A stretch of 64,000 bases of DNA from Litsea cubeba (taxonomy: Eukaryota; Streptophyta; Magnoliopsida; Laurales; Lauraceae): positions 43,358,189 through 43,422,188 of the forward strand of contig CM022949.1 in the NCBI GenBank assembly GCA_012931725.1. The letters are read 5' to 3'. The position numbers and the translations under genes were made by a program. Position 1 is the first letter of the stretch. Each line of letters begins with the position of its first letter. The notes under the pieces were generated by a model that saw only the letters and a program-made list of their open reading frames with translations, was not told where the DNA came from and did no database searches. This document shows positions 38,101 through 50,100 of this stretch, piece by piece.

Positions 38101-41100
38101 TAATTCTGTCTACAGCCCTTCCCCTCTACAATTCTCTCTCTCTCAATCCCTTACAAATTGAAATTAAAGCATAAACAGAGAGACACTTAACTCATGGACG
38201 AAAACACCATCTTCTAGAGCATAATCTCGTCCACAATTGCTGTAGAAAGATGCAGCACAACAGCACACAGCAACAGCACCAGCTTTCTCTCAAGAACTCT
38301 CTCTCTTTTCTCTTCTCTTCTTCTCTCTCTGGTGTCTCTTCTTGGTGTGTTTATGAACGACCCAAGCATGCCTTTATATAGGTTTTAATAACCCTTAATT
38401 GTATTCAAAACGGGCTACAATTCGTTTAGAAAGAGTCCCAAACGAAATAGATAACTGTGCTGAATTTTCGTGCAAAACTTCTAATTCTGCGCAACTCTGG
38501 TTCCCGTGCTCGGTCGACATCCTAGCTTGCCCGGTCGACCGAAGACACTGACTGGAAAACAGACAATTTCGAGCTCGGTCGACATCCTGAGGGCTCGGTC
38601 GACCGAAGACACACTGTGTCACAAAAATAACTGAGAGGTGCCTTTTTCTGTTTTCTGCAGGTTTCTTCTTGCTCGGTCGACCGCATGAACAGCCCGGTCG
38701 ACCGCGTGCTCTGCATCAGGAATTCTTAATTCCAGACTGTTTCAATTCTGTTTCTCCTTTTCAAGCTCTATCAACACCAGCTTATTATCATCATGTTTGT
38801 GACAATGTGTTGACAAGAATTCCAACTCAAACTAATACTTGAGATGCTAACTTCTTCAATTCATCAAAAGACTTTCAAGTCATCTCAAATTCATCTCAAG
38901 TTCCAACAAAAGAAAGGGGATGAACCAAGAGAGATCAAGGGGCCATTAGTAAAGCTAAAGCTTGGATCATTAAATTAAATCATCAAATAAGCTTTACTTT
39001 TCTTATTCATATGTTACATGCTTTGTTTTAATCTTTGGTAAATGATTTTTAGCATGATAACTATGATGTGTTGAATCTGTCACTTTCATTCAATCTTTGA
39101 TTTAAGTTGTGATGGATTCTTCACTTTGATTTAAACCAAGTTTTGTTTTAAAACTTTATAAATCATGCTTTGCCAAAACCTTTGTTGTTCTTTTTTTGCA
39201 TGATCTATATGCTTGGTTGAATTCTTCTTTGTTGTTTTCAATCTCTTTAAAACCTTAGTTAAACTATTTTGTTTTTGAAAACAACATTGCACATGCATCA
39301 CTTGATTAGTCTTAATTAGTTTCATACAACTTGTAAGCTTTTGAATTTCATATCATCAACAAATTTGTATTTATACAAGTGATTAGTATTTCACTTCAAT
39401 CAAATCTTTTTGTGCATTAAACTTTTAAATGCTTCAAGCATACATTGATTGAGCTTACATTTTAAACTTGATTGAAGTTTTCACACACACATCATGAGAA
39501 TTCATCTTTGCATTCATATAGTGTTTGTATGAGTTTGTTTTACACTTTCATATTCGCCTAATTTAGAGGCAATTTATATTGAGCTTAAATTGTATCTCTT
39601 GAGTGTTTGTGTAGACACTACCTTAAGAGAAGATCTTTTGATTGTAAAGGTTATTGCTTAGCCTAAAAAAAGCATAGTGTATAAAGGTTATTGATTAGCC
39701 TATAAAAGCACATTGATAGGTTATTGATTAGCCTAGAAAAGCACACTTGTTAGAGGTTATTGCTTAGCCTATTGAAAAGTATAGATAGTGGAAATCCGGT
39801 AGGGTGTTGGATCACAAGCCGGTAGTGGATGTAGGCATTGAGGCCGAACCACTATAAATGATTGTGTGATGGTGCATGCTATGTGATGATTGTTTATTTA
39901 AGCTTCCGCATTTTGTTTGTTAATCATCACAAGTGACTTGTTAATTTTAAAGAAGTTAAAATTGGTCATAATTGGTCATTAAGTAACCCCCCCCCCCCCC
40001 CCCCTCTAGGGTAAGGATCCCGGACTTTCAGTTTACAGTAGTGTTCATTGATGATATTTTAGTGTACTCCAAGACCAAAGAAGAACATGAAGAGCACTTG
40101 AGGATAGCACTGCAACTTCTGAGAGATAACCAGCTGTATGCAAAGCTCAGTAAGTGTGAATTTTGGCTAGAACAAGTAGTATTTTTGGGGCATATTATCT
40201 CTAAAGAAGGGTTATCAATGAATTCGGCCAAGATTGAAGCAGTCATGGATTAGGAAAGACCGAAGAATGCATCAGAGACCAGAAGTTTTCATGGATTAAT
40301 AGGGCATTACCGGAGGTTTGTTTAGGGATTTTCGTCGATTGCGTCATCATTGACGAAGTTGACCAGGAAGAATGTACCATTCGTATGGACAGATCAGTGT
40401 GAGGCTCGTTTTCAAGAGCTAAAAAGAAGATTGACAACAGCACCGGTCCTTACTTTGTCATCCGGAAGCGGCGGTTTTACTATTTTCATCGATGCTTCGA
40501 ATGTTGGACTTGGATGTGTGTTGATGCATGATGGAAAAGTGATTGCTTATGGATCCCGGCAGTTGAAAGATCATCAAAAGAACTATGCAACCCATGACCT
40601 TGAGTTGGCAGCAGTCATTTTTGCATTGCAGATGTGGAGACATTATCTCTATGGAGAGAAGTTTGATGTTCACTCCGATCACCGCAGTCTATAGTATTTG
40701 TTTTCTCAGAAGGAGCTGAACATGAGGCAGAGAAGATGGATGAAATACATCAAGGACTATGATTTTCCAATCAAGTATCACCCAGGGAAAGTGAATGTAG
40801 TCGCTGATGCTTTGAGCAAGAAGTCGGTGGGCTTGTCAAGTCTTCAGGGAACTTGTGTGTTTCAGCAGTTAGAAGAGTTGGGAGTAGATCTACAGCCCCT
40901 AAGGAAGGGTGTGATGTTAGCAAACATGTCAGTGTCAGAGCCTTCCTTCATTCAGAAGATCAAGGAGAATCAGTTGCAAGACCCAAAGTTGGCTAGAATT
41001 TTAGAATGTCTAGCAGAGCGTCCGGATTTTCGTATTGTGGATGGAGTTTTGTACTATCGTGATTGTCTATGTGTGCCTAACATGGAGGACTTGAGGAATG

Positions 41101-44100
41101 ACATCATGACAGAGGCTCACAGTACGAAGTGTTCCATGCATCCGGGCAGTACTAAGATGTATCAGAACTTGAAGGGCAGATTTTGGTGAAACAACATGAA
41201 GATGAAAATTGTAGCTCTCGATGTATGACCTGCCAATTGATTAAGGCAAAACACCAGAAGCTTCTAGGGTTGTTACAACCGTTGGAGACCCCGGAATGGC
41301 AATGGGAGCACATCACCATGGATTTTATTTCAGGATTACCGAGGACTAGCAGAGGCAATGATGCCATTTGGGTCATTGTGGACCGTCTCACTAAGTCAGC
41401 TCAATTCATTCCCATGAGGATAGGGAAGAAAATGCATATGCTACCTTTGGCAGAGTTATTTGTTAGTGGAATTGTGAGTCATCATGGACAGCTAGTTTCC
41501 ATCACTTTTGCAAGAGACAACAGATGCGTCTCGAGGTTCTAGAAGACACTGCATGAATACATGCGTACGAAGCTACAGTTAAGCACGGCTTATCACCCAC
41601 AGATAGATGGCCAGTCAGAGAGGTCGATTCAGACCCTTGAGGATATGCTTCGTGCTTGTGTGTTAGATTTCAAAACTCAATGGGATGAAGCTTTACCGCT
41701 GTGTGAGTTCGCTTACAACAACAGTTATCACTCGAGCGTTGGAATGGCGCCTTTCGAGGCATTGTATGGCAGAAGGTGTAGGACACCTATGTGTTGGGAA
41801 GAAGTAGGCATTCGCAGCTTCCATGGACTAGCTATAGTGAGTGAGAAAAGTGACAAAGTCAAGTTGATTCAAGAACATTTGAAGGTAGCTCGGAGTAGAC
41901 AGAAAAGTTACGCAGACTCTCACCGAAGGGATTTACAGTTCAAGGAGAACAAGTTTTCTTGAAAGTGTCACCGACTCGGGGAACCTTGAGATTTGGGCAG
42001 AATGGCATGTTATCTCGGAGATACATTGGACCAGATGATAGTGTGAATAAGGTTGGCGATGTGGCTTACCGGTTAGCCTTACCGCCCGAACTCTTCAGCG
42101 TACACAATGTTTTCCATGTGTCGTTGTAGAAGAAGTACATCCCCGATAGATTGCATGTACTCCGTCATGAACCGTTGGAAATCCGAGAAGATGCTACTTA
42201 TGTTGAGAATAGGAGGATGTAAGACCCCGACCCGAGAGACCGCGATTAGCATTAATTAAGCCGTGTTTTAGTTCTAAATGTGTTTAGCATATTTTGATTA
42301 AGTCTTGGGTTAGAATAGCTTTTAAATAACTTTAGGGAATTTTGAGAGCCTTCTTGATTAGTGGGACCCTTTGGGGGTTCCTTTAGTGACTTTGCGTGAA
42401 CTTGAGTGATTATTTGAGATTTCATAAATTCGCATGTTAACTCCGTTTGACTCATCTCGTTAATCTCTACAACTTTCATGTTGACCCCGTCCCCGCCCGA
42501 GACCTCGAAACCCGATTATTCCTACTTTGAAGGCAAAATGGTCTTTTTACACAAAATGTGGACACTATTTTCAATGTCACCAAAACCCGCGAAACATATG
42601 CTTTTTGGAACATAGAAATTTCGATGATCAACTTTCCCTTCTTCTTCGAACTCATTCGAGGTACCGAAAACCATGATTTTAGTCTAGCAAGCTTTTTAAG
42701 TTGTGGGACCCACCTCCATTTAGTATATAAGGAGAACTCCTTCACTCTCATTCTCTTCTTGCTCTTGTGATTTGGGGGAGAACTCAAGCTAGGGTTTTTT
42801 CTTGGTTTTTTTCTTCTTGCTTCTTCATCTCAAATCCTCTACCAACCTTGCACCAATTGAGAAATGGACATCACCTTCTTCTTCATCTCCTTGAGAGCTT
42901 CATCTTGACACCATTGGAGGAGAAACCAAGCTTTCTTGGAGCTTCTTTGAGCTAGACTTGTCTTTTGGAAGAACTTCCAAGTGAGTAGTCTCTCCAATTT
43001 CTTAGATATGTGTTCTCCTGGCCTTAGAGAGGCTTCATCTCTCTCATTGCAAACTTTCTCTTTCTCTTGATTGGTTTTGACATTTAGGGTTTCTAAATGG
43101 ATTCCATCAGGGGTTTTTGTGTAGATTGGTGTTTGTAGCTTGGAGAGTGTGATTAGGAGTTGGATTTGCTAAGCTTGGACCAAAGGCAAGTGGTTGAATA
43201 GATGGGTTTTGATTGTTAACATGTTTTCTTAGAAAATCTTGATTTCCATTGATTAGTCTTGGTGATTTCTTATGTGATGTTCATCTACATTCTTGTTATT
43301 GTTACATTGCTTTGGAAAAGGACATATTGATGAGCCTTTCTCTATGTTTAATCTTTTGGAAATGTATGCATGGTTATTTTGATATATATCTTGTTTTGGT
43401 ACATATGGACTTCATGTTTATGGGTTTCTTACGATGATTATGAGATGGGTTGGTGGGAGTAATTTGTGGAATGAATGATGGAGGTTTGAATGGGGTTTAG
43501 AGGAGGTTTTAAGACCCTCATTTATGTGTAGAAAGGGTGCTCAAAGATGTATGAAAAGAGAAGAAGGAAGAAGAGCCGAATTGCACATCAGAATCAGGTT
43601 CTATGACAATTCGCTCGAGCGAACCCCTCACAGAGGCCCGTTGGCTCGAGCCAGCCTTCTGGTCGCTTGAGCCAACCTGACCTGGGCAGGTCCGCTCAAG
43701 CGAACCCCATCTAGATAGCTAGTGGCTGGAGCGAACTTCTGGTTCGCTCGAGCCATCTGCACTACAGGTTTTGATTGATGTTGGGAAGTCTGAAACCATG
43801 ATTTTTAGGCTTTGGGAGGTTTGTTTGGAGCACCAATGCATTGGTGAGACCGAGGGTGTGTTGTATGGAGTTCGGAGGAATGAGAAATCTCGTAACAGAG
43901 ATTCGTTAAGGGTTTTTGGACTTGTCAATGTGCATAGGGACCCGGAATGTCCTTAATTCTCATGGAGTACCAAACTTATATCAAATCTGACATACGGGAC
44001 CCTATTTACACTGATTTAAATCTTAGACACTCAACGCTTGGCCCGAGAATTTATAGCAATCCATTATACTTGATTTTACCAAAATTTTTACTTGTACACT

Positions 44101-47100
44101 TCAAACTTTATGTTATATGACTAGACATGCCCCGGAAGTACTGAAACCATGTTTTTAGCATTTTGATAGCCCGTTTATGCCTGGCCCGATACAAATGTAT
44201 TATTATGCCTATGAGCACCCCGTCTCGCTTATATATGTACTTGTTTTGATTTCTTGCATGTGACCTATGAATCGGCACCACTAAGCTTGGACGACCTTGT
44301 CGGTTTGATCCTCCAACTTGGAGATCCCCCTCCCATCCCGCCAACTGCAGCCTGTATCCCGTCCCGTCCCGATACCCGATTCGCTACCACGGTCCCATCT
44401 CGTTATATGTATTTATATATATATATATTCATATATGATCGCTGACTCTCCTCACCTCGTGTGACTGAGGTCAATGCCCCGATATGCTCTCATCACTTTA
44501 GTGAGAGATGATTTAGCTTTGTGTGGTTGCTATCTTGCTAGTTCCCGATTCGTTGGTACCTTTACATGTTTTTATATTGCGCATGTCTTTTCAAATAAAT
44601 GATGCATTCTCTTTCATCAAATTCATTGTTTATACAGGTCTCAATGTTTTTCAAGGTATCATTACTTTACGTTATTGTCATATCTTTTCACCCACATGCC
44701 AGATCGTCGTGTCTGACCCATTCTTTGGTACTCAGGTCCAGACTCAGTTGCCTTTGAGGAGGCTGGCGAGCCGAATCGCGTAGTTAAATGGCAAGATGAC
44801 AATGTCGTGTAGGCATTCGATCAAGCTTTGAGTACGACACGTTTTGGGAATTGGGAATGATTCTTTTTGGGAGATTCTTTTGGATGTACTTGCCTTTTTT
44901 GGCCATTATTTTTGGGGTTAATAATTAACTGATCTTTTGTATAAACTCTAACTTTATATTTTTGGGAAATACGACTAATCATTGCTCACTCTGACACTAT
45001 GCAATTTATACTCGTGCAATCCATCTTGTCCATGGAATGAATTGTTAATATGCTTGATTTGCTACACGCTTCCGCATCTTGAATATGTATATGACTTGTA
45101 TGTGAAATCCTCACTAGGGAACCCTGTGGGAAATCACGTGCACGGATGAAATGTTCTTCTTAAATCCGTGTACGTATGGGCCAATTAAACCATTGTATTT
45201 GGCATGGCTTCATCATCATCATCATTAGTTCGCGACTGGGATTCCGAATTAGGTCGGGGGCCCGGTCCGAGGTCGCGACAGAGCCCGGATTGAATTGGTT
45301 TGTGACTGCAATTAATTTCAGAGCTGGCACATATCCGTCAAATCCAATAGAGTTTTTTACAAAAAAATACATTTAAGTTTTAAGAAAACCTCAAATACAC
45401 CACTTATATATATATATATATTTAAGGGAGAGTGGAGCCCGGGTTGATTTGGTTTGTAACTGCAATTAATTTCAGAGCTGGCACATATCCGTCAAATCCA
45501 GTAGAGTTTTTTTTTTACAAAAAAGACATATATGCTTTAAGAAAACCTCAAATACACCCCTGCACATAATAGTTTTACATAAGTATCCCTCCACTGATGC
45601 TCAACTTCAACGAAAAGTAACGACAAGCAACTTGTCGTTTCTTGCTCTCCTTTCTTTTTCTTTTTTTATGACCATTTTTCCCTTTGTATTTATTGGAAAA
45701 CTCAAATGACACACTTAACCCTATCAATTATACGTTTCTAGTTCGTAGAGGGATAAAAGCCAACCCAGGCTGACACGTGTGAAAGAGCCCATAGAAAAGT
45801 GGATGTTGATCCCAAGAAAGCCACGAGGGGAGGAGGGAGGAGAGAATCACGTAGGAATGGAGAGAAAACTCATTCAGAGAAGGGAGAGAAGAAACGAGTA
45901 AAACCTTGGTCTCCTTCTCCTCCCTCTCTTAGGAGAACTGTCATCGTCTGTAATCTCTCTGTAAAAGGGGTACTAGCAGTCCGAGAAATGGACAGACCAT
46001 AAGCTTAGTGTAAAGCCTGGGGTCTCTAGTAGTTGAAATAGAATTGGCCTAGTAGGCGTTCTACACTGTGCGGACCGTAAGGACTGTCCTTACTGGATCG
46101 GTTCTCATATATATGATGATAATATATATAGGAATATATTCATGTGCATCTATCCCTCACCACATTATGGTGAGGGACAACAAAGTGGGGCCACTTTAAG
46201 ATTCATCCAAATCATCCATACACATGAAACCCGTTAAATTACAATGGATCAATTGAGTTTTCATTAATCCGAATGGATTGGATCATTGGATTGAGAGTCA
46301 GAATTTTCCTTTAATATAAAATTATTAAATTTCTGAACCAAGGGTAAAGGGGTTAGAGACTTGGGATTGACCTCAAACTTGATATATGATCTCATCTCAT
46401 ATGACTCTTTCCATCCCCCCAAGTCCCATGATCAATGGGGCCCTAAGTGGGCTCCATTGAGTTTGTCCCTCACCATATGGTGATGGAAGGATGCACATGA
46501 ATATTGCCCCCATATATATATATATATATATATATATGGGAGGTGCTCCTATGAGAGACACTCTCACCAAATTTATGAGAGATGGGTGGGGCCTCTCACA
46601 TTTAAGTTGGGGGTCCTTGCATTTAAGTTAATGAGAGTGGATATGAAAGTGAGGGCCCCCACCCATCTCTCATAAATTTGGTGAGAGTGTCTCTCATAGG
46701 AGCACCTCCCTATATATATAACTACTTCCCACATGCAAACTTTGATGAAAAAAAAAAACACAAAAAAAGAATAGAACATGCATTCATATAAACGAGCATA
46801 GGCTAAGTAACGTTTCGGAACATTGATGTTACCATATAAAAAAAAATCTCCTTTTATGGCAGTCAAAAAGAAGAAACACCCTCTTATCCATTAAAAAACA
46901 GAATTAAAGTGTGAAAAAAAAAAAAAAACAAACGGTAGCTTAGAATCAACCAAGTGTAATCTAATAATAATAATAATAATAATAATAAAAAGATATGATG
47001 AAGACTTAGGACAGTGACAAATACCTAAAGCATAACGACTAGGCATGCCCAACTTATTATCACCATAAAAGAACATCCCCTGAGCACCTTTCCAAAACAA

Positions 47101-50100
47101 CAACTCCATCATAAAAATTCTCTTTCTATGACGCTTAAAAAGAAGAAATACAAATTTATGCTTTTGTGGGGTCCACTGGATTTGCCCTATGATCAAACAA
47201 AATTCATAGTCTTAATATTACCTCTCACCCCTAGTTACAGACGTATGGACTTTTATATATTATTAATTCTGAAGCCTCATAATTCTTTTCTTTTTTTCCT
47301 TGGTGTATCATATATGTATTAAAAAAAAATGAGATTGTCAATATAATATATTATGAATGTTTAAATGATAAGGTGAAATGCACTGTTTAGAAAGAAAAAA
47401 AAAACTCAAAGATAAGTTCCTTACTTTGCCAAATCACAAAAGAATTTTATATGAAAATACAAAGGGTCATTTTGTATACATGTTGTAGGTGCATAAAATA
47501 AAGACCCACAATAACTGGGGAGCCTTAGAGGACTTATCCAATGATGATGATGACTGGGTACCATCCGAAAGCCTGAAAGGGAAGAACACACGGTCAGAGG
47601 ACCCTGGCCTGGGCGGCGCAAGGCTCTCCGATGCCAAAGTCAGTGAAAGAACTGGAACAATGGAAGGAGAGGAAGAAGAGAGGCAAAGTAACAGCTCTAT
47701 GGGTTCTATTGTGCGTACCTTGCATGTGGAAATGCAATCCTTTTATAGACGATTTGGAAGATATCTAGGACGATATCTTGGCATGGGTCTCATGATTCGA
47801 CTGGGAAGTCATGATCAGCCCACGTTGCAATTAATGCGGTCCAATCCAGCCCACTCTGCATTAAATGCGCGTCGGATCAGCCCACGTCGCATTTAATGCG
47901 CGTCTTGTTGGGCCAGATCGTGTCGGACGCCTTTGGATGGGTTGGTAGGAGGATGTTGCCTTATCAGGATCCGGCGAAGATTGTGAGCGGCTGGATGTCG
48001 CGTCTGTCCCACTAGCTCGTGCCCCTATCCCACCACGTGCCTGGTGACGTGGGGGATGAGGGGCGTGAGTGGAGACTCTTTCTGTCTTCGGCTCCCATCC
48101 CGGCTTCTTCAGCCGAGGTGGAGCTTTCTGCCGAGATGGCGCCCGGGGTGGCTCAGTTCGGCGCTAGTGGCCTGGAGCTGCCTGACTTCGGCCGGACCCC
48201 CCGTCCTGGTGGCCGGGGTGATCTTGGTGCCACGTGGGTGGCACGCGGATGGCACGTGAGAGTGCTTAGCCTCATCTGATGGCTGTGATTAGCGTAATCC
48301 TGGGGTTCTGGAAATCTCCCCACACAATTGCCCCCTAGCTTTTGACCTCTCAAGCGCCCTAGCCTTTAAGGGTGGAAAGCTAGAAGAGTCCGTCTGGGGG
48401 TGTGGTGACCATTGCCTGGTGTCGCTTCAACTGTCCTGAAGCAATAAACGCTCTGACCTGTCTGTATCGGGAAGCGAGTCGACGGCCACACGCGTCGCCT
48501 CTTCACCGATTACGCTGTCTCATTGATGGAATGGGCGCGGATTGCGAAATCCGTCCTTTTGAATTTCGAAAGCAGCGCGCGCCGAGGGTTTCTTCTCCAT
48601 AAATAGGGCCGTCTTCTTCTCTTCCTTTTTCTGATTTCTTTTCGCCTTCGCCCTCATCTCCGATTTCTGCTCTGCTGCTCAAGATCTTTCTAGCGAGGAC
48701 GACCGTAGCGCGTGTCTGGATCTATACTCGAGTTGCCTCTTTTTGTCTCTGTAAGTTGCTTCACGCCTCTATGTAGCTTTTTCCTAGGGTTCAGCAGCCT
48801 TTAGGGTTTTTTTTTTTTTTGCTGTATCCTTCTTTCTGGACATGGGCACCCCTAGGTTCAGTTTAGATACCGAAGAGGGCATAGCCAGATTTAGGGCTGC
48901 CTTCGATATTCCGGAGCGAGTCCTGCTCAAGCCGGCAGACTCCGTTCACTATGCCACGATGCGCTGGTCCGGCGGCTGGATGCCGTTCCCTCTGATCTCT
49001 GTGATCGAGGGCGGGGTCAGATTTCCCCTGCACCCTCTACTTAGAGCCTGCCTTAGTACCTGGTCCCTCACCCCTTGCCAGCTGATGCCCAATGGCTATA
49101 AGGTCATCATGGGCACGGCGAAGCTGAACGAGATTTTGGGGATCGACCTGGGTGTCCATGATATCGAGGATACCTACGACATCTGCAAGGCCGGGGAAGG
49201 AAAATATTATCTCCGGGTGAAGCCGCAGCGAAGAGGCTTCGTCCTGGCCTTGGAAGATTCAAGTAAGAACGCCGAAGAAGCCTTCTTCTGTGTTTCGGGG
49301 GACTGGGAGTTCGGCGCTGGCGAAAGTAGGAGGCTAGCGGTCCCGCGCCGCCCTGGGACAGTCCCAAGTAAACATCGCTCCTTTTCATTCATTTCCTTTG
49401 CTTGATTTTGACGATGCCGAGCTGACTCCTCTATTGTTTGCTATGTAGAGGCAGGTGCGAGACGACGCTGAGCTGCGAGTGAAGGGTGGAGGAGGAACCC
49501 CGACGATATCAACAAGGTCGAGAGGTACAAGGGGCACGAGACTAGGTCGGCCTGGAAGCTGCTCGGATACACGCCGAGATACCGTGGCCACTACCAGAGG
49601 ACCGGGGTATCCGAGGTGGATGAAACGCATCCTGATCGTCCAACGGTCTCCCTTGCTGTACCTTCCGGGATCCCTTTGAGCGATCCTGCTGCTGGCCGAG
49701 CTGCATCTGGATCCGAGGCGTCCACTTCAAGTTCTGAACCATCGAACCTGAGGCAGATAGTGGACGCTTATTCTTCCGATCGGGAGGAAGACATGGCGGG
49801 AAGGTCGAGGGAGCCTGCTGTCAAGGACCTAGCGGCCAAGTTCAGGCGGGGCCCCTCTTCCTCTGCGATGCCATCTCCTGCCAGCACCCGAGCAGCTTCG
49901 AGCTCGGGAGGTGCTGGCGACACTTCCGCTCCTGCTCCTGCTCCTGCTCCTGCTTCCGCTCCTGCTCCTGCTTCGAGTGAGGGGGTTCGGTGACGTTCGC
50001 CGGAGCGCCCGAGGGAGGGGTCCCCGCCCAGGAAGAAGTCCAAGGCGGGTGAGAAGGAACTGGGGGCCGAACAGCTTCCGAAGAGTAAGACCCCTGCGCG

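Larger units (their letters stand above)
32612..38908 (-). mobile_element. SIRE-like Ty1/copia element without RT and RNase H, very young
   Basis: LTRs at 32612-33808 and 37715-38908 with target duplication aaaga (32607-32611 and 38909-38913). On the minus strand the order is 5' LTR, primer-binding site complementary to initiator tRNA-Met, one 1170-codon open frame, several purine-rich tracts, 3' LTR. By eye the LTRs differ by one substitution (a C/T at 32989 versus 38089) and by G-run length (11 versus 8). RT and RNase H are missing although the frame is intact. It lies in the sense orientation of the CRK gene, inside three older hosts: solo LTR, Tekay element, CRK intron. Confidence 0.93.
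31991..40030 (-). repeat. Solo LTR, SIRE-like copia, itself split by a younger SIRE element
   Basis: Inserted in Tekay RT with a perfect 5-bp target duplication, gttta (31986-31990 and 40031-40035). Ends are TGTTAGGG and GACTTTCA. Removing the inner element and one copy of its duplication leaves about 1.74 kb with no coding frame, hence a solo LTR. Read on the minus strand it starts TGAAAGTCCGGGATCC followed by a long G run (39985-40008), like the inner SIRE LTR (gatcactgaga plus G run). It also has ggtcgaccg palindromes at 32385-32500. The RT reading frame resumes at 40036. Confidence 0.82.
28928..45280 (+). mobile_element. Tekay-like Ty3/gypsy element, deleted and nested
   Basis: The 5' LTR remnant starts TGTAAGACCC at 28928 and the 3' LTR runs 42218-45280. 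Flanks are gagca (28923-28927) and gagcc (45281-45285), a 5-bp target duplication with one change. Pol fragments appear in order: protease end, RT, RNase H, integrase, split by a nested insertion at 31991-40030. A deletion fuses the 5' LTR directly to the protease (about 31014), so gag and the primer site are gone. The pol order and LTR size (about 3 kb) fit the Tekay/Del lineage. No chromodomain is seen. Many stops and frameshifts make it inactive. Confidence 0.85.
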
